Positions 25,493 to 34,245 of a DNA stretch of 64,000 nt are shown here, one piece after another. A model generated the notes under the pieces. It was not told the origin of the DNA. It made no database searches and was given only the letters and a program-made list of their open reading frames with translations. The translations under genes and the position numbers were made by a program. The first letter of the stretch is position 1. Each line of letters starts with the position of its first letter. The DNA is from Bacillus sp. AFS015802. GTDB lineage: Bacteria; Bacillota; Bacilli; Bacillales; Bacillaceae_B. Where the stretch lies: assembly GCF_002561455.1 (NCBI RefSeq), contig NZ_NTUP01000063.1, positions 42,583 through 106,582 on the forward strand, in the 5' to 3' direction.

Positions 25493-26995
25493 TTGAATAA
25501 TTCAACTACACCAACATCTCTGATTACGATCTTTGGAGCGACTGGTGATTTAGCCAAAAGAAAACTCTATCCGTCTCTTTATCATTTGTTCCGTAAAGGG
25601 AAAATCTCCAAGCGTTTTGCCGTTGTAGGGGTAGCGCGACGTGAATGGTCGAACGAAGAATTTCAGGAACACGTAAAGACATCGGTACATAAAGCGTTAG
25701 GCAGCAATGAAAACATCGATGAGTTCGTCTCACATTTCTATTACCAGCCGAATGATGTTTCAAACAGTGATTCATACAAAGCACTAAAGAACTTATCCGA
25801 TGAACTGGATGAAACATATGAATTGGAAGGCAACCGCGTATTTTACTTAGCGATGGCGCCTGAATTCTTCGGGACGATTACAGAGCAGTTGAAAAATCAA
25901 GGACTAACCGATACAAATGGCTTCCAGCGACTGGTGATTGAAAAGCCGTTCGGTCACGATCTTCCTTCAGCGGAGAAACTGAACAGCCAAATCCGCGAGT
26001 CTTTCTCAGAGGATCAGATTTACCGTATCGATCACTACCTCGGTAAAGAAATGGTGCAGAATATCGAAGTCATTCGTTTCTCAAACGCCATGTTTGAACC
26101 ACTCTGGAACAATCGCTATATTTCGAACATCCAGGTCACTTCATCCGAAGAGCTTGGTGTGGAAGACCGAGGGCGCTACTATGAAAAAAGCGGTGCCCTT
26201 CGCGATATGGTTCAAAACCATCTGCTTCAGATGGTCGCGTTACTTGCCATGGAGCCTCCGATCAAATTGACGACGGATGAGATCCGCAGTGAAAAAGTAC
26301 GTGTGTTGCGATCCCTCCGTCCATTTGAACAGGATGAAGTCAAGGACTATTTCGTTCGAGGTCAATATGGTCCTGGAAAAGCAGGAAACGAAGAACTTCC
26401 TGGTTACCGGGAAGCAGAAAACGTGGATGATCAGTCCAATACGGAAACCTATGTTGCCGGTAAATTGATGATTGATAACTTCCGTTGGGCCGGTGTACCA
26501 TTCTATATCCGTACCGGAAAAAGAATGGAGACAAAGTCAACGAAAATCGTCATCCAGTTCAAAGATATCCCGATGAATCTGTACTACAACCCGGACAAGC
26601 CACTCGCCCCTAACCTGTTGGTCATTCACATCCAGCCTGAAGAAGGGATCACCCTTCATCTGAACGTGAAGAAATCCGGGCAGAACATCGAAACGACTCC
26701 GGTGAAACTGAACTTTGCCAATACCAGCGTAGATGGCATGAATACACCGGAAGCATATGAAAAACTTCTATTCGATTGTCTGCGTGGAGATGCAACGAAT
26801 TTCACTCATTGGGATGAAGTGAAACTTTCATGGGCATTCGTCGACAAAATCTCAGAAGTATGGGAACATACACGTGACGGAGAATTCCCGAACTATGAAG
26901 CAGGTTCGATGGGACCGAAAGCCGCTGACAATCTGCTGGCAAAAGACGGCTTCTCCTGGTGGCCGATTGCCAATCTTGACGTAGACCAATGCTAA
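25493..26995 (+). CDS. zwf: Glucose-6-phosphate 1-dehydrogenase
   Basis: First step of the oxidative pentose phosphate pathway, making NADPH and 6-phosphogluconolactone. About 500 residues. NADP motif IFGATGDLAKRKLYPSLY at the N-terminus; catalytic signature RIDHYLGKEMVQN (His/Asp-containing DHYLGK) near residue 180. GAGG is eight bases before the TTG at 25493; an ATG two codons earlier (25487) is only two bases from that site, so the TTG is preferred. A 286-base upstream region separates it from divergent rnz. It is followed by a cyclase gene after 16 bases. Confidence 0.94.
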   Translation: MNNSTTPTSLITIFGATGDLAKRKLYPSLYHLFRKGKISKRFAVVGVARREWSNEEFQEHVKTSVHKALGSNENIDEFVSHFYYQPNDVSNSDSYKALKNLSDELDETYELEGNRVFYLAMAPEFFGTITEQLKNQGLTDTNGFQRLVIEKPFGHDLPSAEKLNSQIRESFSEDQIYRIDHYLGKEMVQNIEVIRFSNAMFEPLWNNRYISNIQVTSSEELGVEDRGRYYEKSGALRDMVQNHLLQMVALLAMEPPIKLTTDEIRSEKVRVLRSLRPFEQDEVKDYFVRGQYGPGKAGNEELPGYREAENVDDQSNTETYVAGKLMIDNFRWAGVPFYIRTGKRMETKSTKIVIQFKDIPMNLYYNPDKPLAPNLLVIHIQPEEGITLHLNVKKSGQNIETTPVKLNFANTSVDGMNTPEAYEKLLFDCLRGDATNFTHWDEVKLSWAFVDKISEVWEHTRDGEFPNYEAGSMGPKAADNLLAKDGFSWWPIANLDVDQC

Positions 26996-27011
26996 GAAAG
27001 GTGTGGAACCA

Positions 27012-27632
27012 ATGAAAATTTATGACGTAACAGCCCCGATCTTTAACGGGATGCCCGTTTACAAGAACAAAGCGGAGAAACAACCGAGTATTGAAACGAA
27101 TACAAACGGACATGTGACGGAGTCAAGACTCTCCATGGACGTCCATACGGGAACGCATGTCGACGCTCCCCTTCACATGATCAACGACGGGGAAACGATC
27201 GAAACGATCGATATCAAAAAGCTCGTCCGTCCTGTAAAAGTATTCGATTTAACTGAAGTCGATGAAAAAATCAGCCTGAAGGATATCGAAGGATTGGACA
27301 TTGAAGAGAATGACTTCATCCTCTTCAAAACGAAAAATTCCTGGGATACGGAATTCAACTTTGACTTCATCTATGTGGCGGAAGATGCTGCAGCTTATCT
27401 AGCAGACAAAAAGATTGCAGGCGTCGCGATCGATGCCCTTGGAATCGAAAGAGCGCAGGAAGGTCACCCGACTCACCGCAGCCTGATGGGAAGCGGCGTC
27501 ATCATCATGGAAGGCCTTCAGTTGAAGGATATCGAATCCGGCCAGTACTTCATGGTGGCGGCACCACTTAAAATACAAAATACCGATGCATCACCGGCAC
27601 GCGTGCTGTTGTTTGATGAAATGATCGGGTAA
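27012..27632 (+). CDS. Cyclase / kynurenine formamidase-like metal hydrolase
   Basis: A 206-residue member of the cyclase family (PF04199), which includes KynB arylformamidase and polyketide-cyclase-like amidohydrolases. The family motif HTGTHVDAPLH (H-x-G-T-H-x-D, metal ligands) is at about residues 46-56, and HRSLMGSGVIIMEGL follows. Start ATG 27012 lies eight bases after AAGGTG. Close linkage to zwf suggests co-transcription, but no tryptophan catabolism genes are here, so the substrate is unknown. Confidence 0.82.
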   Translation: MKIYDVTAPIFNGMPVYKNKAEKQPSIETNTNGHVTESRLSMDVHTGTHVDAPLHMINDGETIETIDIKKLVRPVKVFDLTEVDEKISLKDIEGLDIEENDFILFKTKNSWDTEFNFDFIYVAEDAAAYLADKKIAGVAIDALGIERAQEGHPTHRSLMGSGVIIMEGLQLKDIESGQYFMVAAPLKIQNTDASPARVLLFDEMIG

Positions 27633-27643
27633 ACGTTAGATAT

Positions 27644-27677
27644 GGACTCTCCGGATTTATTGCCGGGGAGTCTTTTT
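27644..27677 (+). terminator. Terminator after zwf-cyclase operon
   Basis: GACTCTCCGG (27644-27653) pairs with CCGGGGAGTC (27663-27672) with one G-T wobble, then TTTTT. Confidence 0.8.
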
Positions 27678-27705
27678 ATATGGAGGAAACTTCATTCTGT
27701 TAATA

Positions 27706-27742
27706 TAAAAAAACAGGTGCCTCCTTCAAAGAGGCACCTGTC
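27706..27742 (-). terminator. Terminator after the second OYE gene
   Basis: A perfect 11-bp stem ACAGGTGCCTC (27714-27724) with GAGGCACCTGT (27732-27742), followed by seven T on the minus strand. Confidence 0.8.
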
Positions 27743-27748
27743 ATACCA

Positions 27749-28852
27749 TCAGTACAATTTTTTCAGCGCTTCCTTATCAAACGGCAGCAGGTCATCCGCC
27801 TTGCCTTCTTCCACTTTCCTCACCCATTCAGGGTCCTGAAGCAGTGAGCGGCCGATTGCGACCAGGTCGAATTCTCCACGGTCCAGTCTCTCGATCAGAC
27901 CATCCAGGCTAGTCGTACCCGCACCCGAGAAGCTGGTGAACTCCCCGTCCAGACCAACCGATCCCACGGATATAACCGGTTTACCTGTCAGCTTCTTTGT
28001 CCAGCCGGCCAGGTTCAAATCCGACCCTTCAAATTCCGGCTCCCAGAAGCGGCGTGTGGAGCAATGGAAAATATCTACGCCTGCATTCACCAGAGGCTCG
28101 AGAAAACGCTCCAGTTCGTCTGGCGTATTTGCAAGCTTTGCTCCAAAATCATTCATTTTCCATTGTGAGAAACGGAAAATGATAGGGAAATCAGGTCCCA
28201 CTTCGCGCCGGCATGCCTCAATCACCTCGACGGCAAACCGGGTTCTGCCGACCAGATCCCCTCCATAACGGTCAGTACGACGGTTTGTATTCTCCCAGAA
28301 AAACTGATCGATTAAATATCCATGAGCCCCGTGCAGTTCTATACCGTCGAAGCCTATGCGCTTCGCATCTGCAGCAGCTTGGGCATACGCTTCCACCATC
28401 TGGACGACTTCCTCTTCCGACATAGGCTCCGTGATTTCTTTACCTGAAAGACTTAGTCCCGATGGTCCAACAGGAAAGGCTTCTTCATTGGGAAGCTCCC
28501 CCTTTTTACGGGTCATCCCCACATGCCAAAGCTGTGGAACGATCTTTCCTCCTGCTTGGTGGACTTCCTTCACGACGTTTGCCCAACCATTCAGTGATTC
28601 TTCCCCATGGAACAGAGGGATGCTCGCTCCTGAAACAGAAGAGGGGTGATTGATTCCGGTTCCCTCCGTGACGATCAGTCCCACCCCATTTTCAGCCCTG
28701 CGGCGATAGTAGGCAGCCACATCATCACCCGGGACTCCATTTGGCGAAAAGCCCCGTGTCATCGGCGCCATCACCGTGCGGTTCGACAACTGTAGTTTCT
28801 CATTATTGAAAGGTCTGAATAATGGTTCTGTCGATGTATTCGTTTGACTCAT
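27749..28852 (-). CDS. NADH:flavin oxidoreductase (old yellow enzyme family)
   Basis: A 367-residue FMN enzyme of the classical OYE/12-oxophytodienoate reductase group. MAPMTRGFSPNGVP at the N-terminus, PQLWHVGM and [27 protein letters not shown] active-site blocks (His pair), and the C-terminal AIGRSLLQDPEWV. The Cys26-type residue of YqjM is replaced by Thr (APMTRG), so it is a different class from the yqjM product. GAGGAGG lies before the ATG. It is monocistronic. The natural substrate is unknown. Confidence 0.88.
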   Translation of the reverse strand: MSQTNTSTEPLFRPFNNEKLQLSNRTVMAPMTRGFSPNGVPGDDVAAYYRRRAENGVGLIVTEGTGINHPSSVSGASIPLFHGEESLNGWANVVKEVHQAGGKIVPQLWHVGMTRKKGELPNEEAFPVGPSGLSLSGKEITEPMSEEEVVQMVEAYAQAAADAKRIGFDGIELHGAHGYLIDQFFWENTNRRTDRYGGDLVGRTRFAVEVIEACRREVGPDFPIIFRFSQWKMNDFGAKLANTPDELERFLEPLVNAGVDIFHCSTRRFWEPEFEGSDLNLAGWTKKLTGKPVISVGSVGLDGEFTSFSGAGTTSLDGLIERLDRGEFDLVAIGRSLLQDPEWVRKVEEGKADDLLPFDKEALKKLY

Positions 28853-28925
28853 TGAAATGCCTCCTCTATTCTTGGTGTGCTATTTCATTATTTCAAATGC
28901 GAAAGGAAAATCAAAGAAATCTGTT

Positions 28926-29423
28926 TCACATTGGCTCACTTCTATGTAATTCTTGTGAAAGTGCCTGGATCGCTTCCATGACTTCCCTGATATTTTCTTC
29001 AACGTTCATCTCATTCCGGGCATGAAGCAGTACAGGGCGAACAGACTCCACAGAACGCCCGAATTCATACATCCATTCGTAACGGGGGACCATCCACGTA
29101 TGAAAATGATGCGTGGTGTCCTCATTGTAAAAGTAATAAACAAACTCAATGCCCAACACATCTCTCTGAGCCTGTCTGATTCTAGATAATATCGTTATGT
29201 AATCTATTTTTTCATTTTCATTGAGCTCATCAAATGATTTAATGTGACGTTTGGAAGCTAATATAATCAACCCCCTGATGGGATAAGCTACATCCTGATG
29301 TGCATGGAAATATTCCGTTTCATATACAACACCACCATCTGGTTCGATTAACCCGCTTGTCAATGCGCAGCTTAAACAATCGACCTCTACCACTTTTCCG
29401 TTTGATAATGTGATTTGTTTCAT
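28926..29423 (-). CDS. HIT-like superfamily protein
   Basis: A 165-residue protein with a histidine-triad-like segment THHHFHTWMVPR-type motif (THHFHTWMVPRYEW at about residues 104-117) and an N-terminal CLSCALTSG that resembles the zinc CxxC of HIT hydrolases. It is probably a nucleotide hydrolase/transferase of the HIT superfamily, though the triad is not the canonical HxHxHxx, so activity is uncertain. GGAGGG before the ATG. It lies alone between the OYE gene and gndA. Confidence 0.65.
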   Translation of the reverse strand: MKQITLSNGKVVEVDCLSCALTSGLIEPDGGVVYETEYFHAHQDVAYPIRGLIILASKRHIKSFDELNENEKIDYITILSRIRQAQRDVLGIEFVYYFYNEDTTHHFHTWMVPRYEWMYEFGRSVESVRPVLLHARNEMNVEENIREVMEAIQALSQELHRSEPM

Positions 29424-29516
29424 AGGCCCTCCACTTTTTTGTTATCTCAGTAATCTTATATCATAACACTCTAAAAAACACTTAATATCACCTAAAGATC
29501 ATTCGTCATAACCCCA

Positions 29517-29552
29517 GTAAAAAGCCCCTCTCCTACCATAGGAAAGGGGCTT
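29517..29552 (-). terminator. Terminator after gndA
   Basis: AAGCCCCTCTCCTA (29522-29535) pairs with TAGGAAAGGGGCTT (29539-29552) with one mismatch; five T follow on the minus strand. Confidence 0.8.
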
Positions 29553-29560
29553 CGTATTAA

Positions 29561-30967
29561 TTATTTCATCCATTCCGTATGGAAAATACCTTCTTTATCC
29601 ACACGCTCATATGTGTGTGCACCGAAGTAATCCCTTTGAGCCTGGATCAGGTTCGCAGGAAGCGTTTCAGTTCGGTAGCTGTCGTAATAAGATAGTGCTG
29701 CGGAGAAGCCGGGAACCGGAACGCCATTTTGGACGGCGACACTGATGACTTCACGCAGTGCGTATTGATAGCTTTCAACGATCTCTTTAAAGTAAGGATC
29801 GAGTAAAAGGTTCGTCAGATTGGATTCATGGTCATATGCTTCTTTGATCTTTTGCAGGAACTGGGCGCGGATGATACACCCTCCACGGAAGATCATCGCA
29901 ATATCCCCGTACTGTAGATCCCAATTGTATTCATCAGAGGCAGACCGCATTTGGGCAAATCCTTGAGCATATGAACAAATCTTACTCATGTAAAGGGCTT
30001 TACGAATGGATTCGACCAATGCCTGTTTATCGCCTTCAAACGGTTTCGTATCAGGACCTTTTAGCATTTTGCTTGCTTTCACACGCTCATCTTTAATGGC
30101 AGAGATGAAACGGGCGAAGACGGACTCCGTGATGATCGGCAAGGAAACACCTAGATCCAGAGCACTTTGGCTTGTCCATTTACCCGTCCCTTTTTGACCG
30201 GCTTTATCAAGGATGACGTCTACCATCGGCTTTCCGGTTTCTTCGTCTTTCTTCATGAAGATGTCTGCCGTGATCTCGATCAGATAGCTGTCAAGCTCTC
30301 CTTTATTCCAGTCGGCGAATACTTCATGCAATTCCTCGGCACTTAAACCCAGGACATTCTTCATCAGGAAGTAGGATTCTGCAATCAGCTGCATATCTCC
30401 ATACTCGATACCATTGTGCACCATTTTGACATAGTGACCGGCACCATCCGGACCGATATAAGTGGTACACGGATCTCCGTCAACCTTGGCTGCAATATCT
30501 TTCAGAATAGGGGCAACCAGATCATATGCTTCCTTCTGTCCGCCAGGCATGATGGAAGGTCCTGTAAGGGCACCTTCTTCACCGCCGGATACGCCCGTCC
30601 CGATAAAATGAATGCCAAGTTCACTTAATTCGTGATTTCGTCGACGCGTATCTTCGAAAAATGTATTTCCTCCATCGATCAGGATATCCCCTTTTTCAAG
30701 AAAAGGCTTTAACTGTTCGATTGTCGCATCCGTCGGGTTCCCCGCCTTCACCATCAATAGAATCTTTCGGGGCTTTTCCAACGAATTGACAAATTCTTCA
30801 ATCGTATATGTAGGAACGACATTCTTGTCCTTTGATTCACTCATCATTTCGTCCGTTTTTTCACGGGAACGATTGTAGACAGAAACAGAGTATCCTCTGC
30901 TCTCAATATTCCACGCTAAATTTTTTCCCATTACGGCTAAGCCGATAACACCAATTTCCTGAGGCAT
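29561..30967 (-). CDS. gndA: 6-phosphogluconate dehydrogenase, decarboxylating
   Basis: Third step of the oxidative pentose phosphate pathway: 6-phosphogluconate to ribulose 5-phosphate plus CO2 and NADPH. 468 residues. N-terminal [16 protein letters not shown] with NRS (NADP-preferring), the signature [12 protein letters not shown] containing active-site Lys, and the C-terminal [21 protein letters not shown] is seven bases before the ATG at 30967; an upstream ATG would add 15 residues foreign to the family. Partner of zwf 3 kb away. Confidence 0.95.
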   Translation of the reverse strand: MPQEIGVIGLAVMGKNLAWNIESRGYSVSVYNRSREKTDEMMSESKDKNVVPTYTIEEFVNSLEKPRKILLMVKAGNPTDATIEQLKPFLEKGDILIDGGNTFFEDTRRRNHELSELGIHFIGTGVSGGEEGALTGPSIMPGGQKEAYDLVAPILKDIAAKVDGDPCTTYIGPDGAGHYVKMVHNGIEYGDMQLIAESYFLMKNVLGLSAEELHEVFADWNKGELDSYLIEITADIFMKKDEETGKPMVDVILDKAGQKGTGKWTSQSALDLGVSLPIITESVFARFISAIKDERVKASKMLKGPDTKPFEGDKQALVESIRKALYMSKICSYAQGFAQMRSASDEYNWDLQYGDIAMIFRGGCIIRAQFLQKIKEAYDHESNLTNLLLDPYFKEIVESYQYALREVISVAVQNGVPVPGFSAALSYYDSYRTETLPANLIQAQRDYFGAHTYERVDKEGIFHTEWMK

Positions 30968-31045
30968 AGTCAACGTCCTTTCATCTATAGAATCATGATT
31001 TAACACTTTCATTGTTTCATCAAATGAATGACCAGAGTCTATTTC

Positions 31046-31074
31046 AATCTAACAAGAATGGAGTTTTGATGCAA
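31046..31074 (-). promoter_or_regulatory. Sigma-A promoter of gndA
   Basis: Minus strand TTGCAT (31074-31069), 17-bp spacer, TAGATT (31051-31046) with an upstream TG (extended -10). Confidence 0.5.
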
Positions 31075-31129
31075 ATAATCCGTTTGAGGAAGTATGTCAT
31101 CTATTATAAGGTGTCCCTTTTCCCACCGG

Positions 31130-32383
31130 TCATTCCCTTAAAAAATCTTTGTTAAAGCTTGTGTCCTGTTTCGAGTCATAGGATTTCTTCTTGTTCGCGC
31201 CTTTGACCCCTTGAGAGATGGAGTCTTTCCCAAACTTGTCTTGAAGCTTTGAAAGCACGTTGTAGAGAGGTTCCTTTTCGGCGACTTTCTTGTAAGAAAA
31301 TAAGTCCAGCTGCTCCGTCGCTTCACTTCTCTCCACCACATCCTGGGCCGTGACCCCCAGGAGCCTTACGGGATCGCCATCCCAGTGCTTCAGCAGCAGG
31401 TCTTTCGCATGGTGGAATAAGTCTTCTTTCTTGTAGATCGGATTCTCCACCTTTTTGCTTCTCGTGATGGTTTTCCGCGATTTATCGCGGATCATCAGCT
31501 GGATCGTCGTTCCCAGTACGTCTTTCTGTTGAAGTCGTGACGATACCTTTGCACAGAGTTTCTCTACTACGGTTAAAAGCTCATGCTGATTCGTTGTGTC
31601 CTTCGGTAACGTGGTGGAGTTGCCCACGCTCTTGTAATCATAAATGGACTCTGGATCCACATTTCTCCTGTCAATTCCATTGGCCCGTTCTTTGAGACGG
31701 AGGCCATTGATCCCGAGCAGTGACTTCAATTGGATATCATTGGCATGGGCAAGATCGCTGCACGTATGAACGCCGATCGAATGCAGCTTCTCTGCGGTCT
31801 TCTGACCAATCCCGTGCATGTCGATGACGGGAAGTGGCCAGAGCTTCTCCGGAATATCCCGTTTACGAAGAACCGTGACCCCCATTGGCTTCTTCATATC
31901 CGATGCGGTTTTGGCCAGGAATTTATTGGGAGCGACCCCGATACTGCAGGGAAGATCCAGCTGCCCCTTGATCTGGGCCTGAATGTCTGAGGCAATTTGT
32001 AAAGGGGTTCCTTTTTCGAAGGAATCCGTAATATCCACGTATCCTTCATCGATGGAGACGGGTTCGACTAATTCCGAATACTGTCTTAGGATATCGAATA
32101 TTCCTTTGGAGGCTGCACGGTAGCGGTCGAAGTTAGGGGTCATGATGATCAGGTCCGGGCACAGTTTTTTTGCCTCCCAAAGAGGCATCGTCGTTTTCAC
32201 ACCGAAGCTTCTGGCTTCGTAGCTGCATGTCACGATGATGCCCCGCCGTTCTTCCGGGTTCCCGGCAATGGCCAACGGTTTTCCCCGCAACAGGGGATCA
32301 TAGGCCATCTCTACAGAGGCATAAAAACTATTCATATCAACATGAAGGATCACTCGTCCGTTTTTTGGATAGTGTGAGTTCAT
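31130..32383 (-). CDS. yqjH: DNA polymerase IV-type Y-family polymerase YqjH
   Basis: DinB-subfamily translesion polymerase, 417 residues. VILHVDMNSFYASVEM with the metal Asp, VSIDEGYVD with the catalytic pair, the HhH region MHGIGQKTAEKLHSIGV, and a C-terminal little finger with a likely beta-clamp-binding motif QLDLFSY near residue 365. The ribosome site before the ATG at 32383 is weak. It lies 21 bases after a CheW-like gene and upstream of gndA. No LexA box is seen, unlike yqjW, consistent with non-SOS expression of YqjH in B. subtilis. Confidence 0.93.
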   Translation of the reverse strand: MNSHYPKNGRVILHVDMNSFYASVEMAYDPLLRGKPLAIAGNPEERRGIIVTCSYEARSFGVKTTMPLWEAKKLCPDLIIMTPNFDRYRAASKGIFDILRQYSELVEPVSIDEGYVDITDSFEKGTPLQIASDIQAQIKGQLDLPCSIGVAPNKFLAKTASDMKKPMGVTVLRKRDIPEKLWPLPVIDMHGIGQKTAEKLHSIGVHTCSDLAHANDIQLKSLLGINGLRLKERANGIDRRNVDPESIYDYKSVGNSTTLPKDTTNQHELLTVVEKLCAKVSSRLQQKDVLGTTIQLMIRDKSRKTITRSKKVENPIYKKEDLFHHAKDLLLKHWDGDPVRLLGVTAQDVVERSEATEQLDLFSYKKVAEKEPLYNVLSKLQDKFGKDSISQGVKGANKKKSYDSKQDTSFNKDFLRE

Positions 32384-32404
32384 TACAATCGCGGCTTTCT
32401 TTGT

Positions 32405-32875
32405 CTAGTTTTGATGAGCTTTTTGTTCGTTTACGTAATCCTTTATTTCTTTTATACCATCCAGGCTCTCCACTAAAACATCGGGATCGATCTGCGTGAT
32501 CATCGCGTCCTCAAGATTGATGATACTGGAGAAATAATTTGTTTTAGAGTAGGCGAGCAATCCGACATTCGTGAACGATTCATCGGCTACTTCGAGAATT
32601 TCCTTCGCTTCCTTTACGACCAGCCCGACGTGCATCGTTTCTGTGCGGACGACAAGGAGAAACATCCCCGTGACAGACTCTACAGAAGTATTGTACAGGA
32701 TATCTGAAAGATCCAGGACTGGCAGCAGCTCTCCCCTAACCTTCACAAGACCCAGGACAAATGATGGCAAATGAGGAATCGGTCTTACTTCCTCCACTTT
32801 TTCTATCGATACGATATTTTCAATGGGCAGAGCATATTCTTCTTTTCCGGCATGGAAAACAACTACTTTCGCCAT
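32405..32875 (-). CDS. CheW-like domain protein
   Basis: A 156-residue protein consisting of one CheW domain (KVVVFHAGKEEYALPIENI, the GLVKVRGELLPVLDL core and a C-terminal extension). CheW couples chemoreceptors to CheA. This protein is not beside other chemotaxis genes; it directly precedes the polymerase gene yqjH by 21 bases on the same strand. Whether it enters chemoreceptor arrays or has another scaffold role is unknown. The ATG at 32875 has AGGGG about ten bases upstream. Confidence 0.82.
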   Translation of the reverse strand: MAKVVVFHAGKEEYALPIENIVSIEKVEEVRPIPHLPSFVLGLVKVRGELLPVLDLSDILYNTSVESVTGMFLLVVRTETMHVGLVVKEAKEILEVADESFTNVGLLAYSKTNYFSSIINLEDAMITQIDPDVLVESLDGIKEIKDYVNEQKAHQN

Positions 32876-32944
32876 GGTATAAAATCCCCTCTCAAACTTC
32901 TGATATGTATACTACTAATGTACCATAATTTAGAATAAGGTGCA

Positions 32945-32999
32945 GATTTGAAAGAAGAAAATGTCCACGCACGAAGGATCCCTTCATGCGTGGACATTT
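32945..32999 (-). terminator. Terminator after yqjE
   Basis: A 13-bp stem AAATGTCCACGCA (32959-32971) with TGCGTGGACATTT (32987-32999), extended by GAAGG/CCTTC; the minus-strand tail TTTTCTTCTTTC is T-rich. Confidence 0.7.
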
Positions 33000-33000
33000 G

Positions 33001-33045
33001 GATATAGTATGCTTGTCGCCTCTGGGCAAAGCCCCTCCGCTTTTC
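33001..33045 (-). repeat. Degenerate fragment of the palindromic repeat
   Basis: On the minus strand, from the yqjE stop, TAGAAAAGCGGAGGGGCTT and GCGACAAGCATA match the 5' 40 bases of the repeat at 14.4 and 63.9 kb (GAAAAGCGGAGGCGGCTTGG, CCCGACAAGCATA). The inner hairpin and 3' arm are missing. Confidence 0.6.
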
Positions 33046-34169
33046 TATTCTCCAGCGACTTCCTGGATGATGGCTACTACCATTTCAGAGAGCTTGTTGA
33101 GTTCTTCTACAGGCATTCTTTCGCTCTTTGTGTGGATTTCTTCGTATCCTACTGCGAGATTCACGGTCGGTACTCCGAATCCTGCGATGACGTTGGCGTC
33201 GCTTCCGCCTCCGCTTGTAAGAAGCTCACTTGGACGGCCGATTTTCTTAGCCGCGCGTTTTGCGACTTCCACTACTTCGTCCCCGTCTTTGAACTTGAAG
33301 CCAGGGTACATGACTTGCACTTCCACTTCCGCTTTTCCGCCCATTTCTTCGGCAACGGATGTGAAAGCAGCTTTCATTTTTTCTACCTGCGCTTCCATTT
33401 TTTCAGGTACAAGTGAACGTGCTTCCGCAAGGATATCCGCTTGTTCGCATACGATATTCGTTGCTTTACCCCCTTCGAAGCGGCCGATGTTCGCAGTCGT
33501 TTCTTCATCGATGCGGCCCAGTGGCATTTTAGAGATGGCTTTCGCTGCAATCGTGATGGCAGAGACGCCTTTTTCAGGAGCGACGCCGGCATGGGCCGTT
33601 TTTCCGTAGATCGTCGCCTTCACTTTCGCTTGAGTAGGGGCAGCCACGATGATGTTGCCGACTTTCCCGTCACTATCAAGGGCGAAACCGTATTTCGCTT
33701 TGACAAGAGAGGAATCAAGGGCTTTTGCTCCAACGAGACCAGATTCTTCCCCTACCGTGATGATGAACTGGATGTCACCGTGAGAGATATTATTTTCTTT
33801 AAGGACGCGCACGGATTCAAGCATAGTGGCAAGGCCCGCTTTGTCATCGGCTCCGAGTATGGTTGTCCCATCGGAATAAATGTAGCCATCTTCTTTAAGA
33901 GTAGGCTTTACCCCTTTGGCAGGGACCACTGTATCCATATGGGAAGTGAAATAGATGGTGTCCACCCCATCTTTATTTCCTTTCAATGTACAGATCAGGT
34001 TGCCGGCGCCGTGGCCCGTTTCACCCATCGTGTCGTCTTCAAATACCTCTACGCCGAGATCAGAGAATTTTTTTGTTAATACTTTCGCGATTTCCGCTTC
34101 TTCTTTCGTTTCAGAATCGATCTGGACCAATTCCAGGAATTCATTTAATAAACGCTCTTCATTAATCAT
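33045..34169 (-). CDS. yqjE: M20-family peptidase T-like protein YqjE
   Basis: A 374-residue zinc metallopeptidase of the PepT/YqjE type (M20/M42 clan). Metal and catalytic motifs: FTSHMDTVVP, ILGADDKAGLA, TVGEESGLVG, DSDGK and the C-terminal EIHTKSERM. Tripeptidase activity is the family assignment. GGAGG eight bases before the ATG. It may be co-transcribed with yqjD upstream (76-base gap without a clear terminator). Its stop codon abuts a repeat fragment. Confidence 0.9.
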   Translation of the reverse strand: MINEERLLNEFLELVQIDSETKEEAEIAKVLTKKFSDLGVEVFEDDTMGETGHGAGNLICTLKGNKDGVDTIYFTSHMDTVVPAKGVKPTLKEDGYIYSDGTTILGADDKAGLATMLESVRVLKENNISHGDIQFIITVGEESGLVGAKALDSSLVKAKYGFALDSDGKVGNIIVAAPTQAKVKATIYGKTAHAGVAPEKGVSAITIAAKAISKMPLGRIDEETTANIGRFEGGKATNIVCEQADILAEARSLVPEKMEAQVEKMKAAFTSVAEEMGGKAEVEVQVMYPGFKFKDGDEVVEVAKRAAKKIGRPSELLTSGGGSDANVIAGFGVPTVNLAVGYEEIHTKSERMPVEELNKLSEMVVAIIQEVAGE

Positions 34170-34245
34170 TTAGTAGACCTCCACAAATATGTATTCACTC
34201 CTATAGTATAGCGTGAATAGCCGGGTTCAACAAATGGTACACCTT

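Noticed and set aside
33441..34079. 212-codon open frame on the plus strand across yqjE
   Set aside because: Shadow of the metallopeptidase gene with no start signal.
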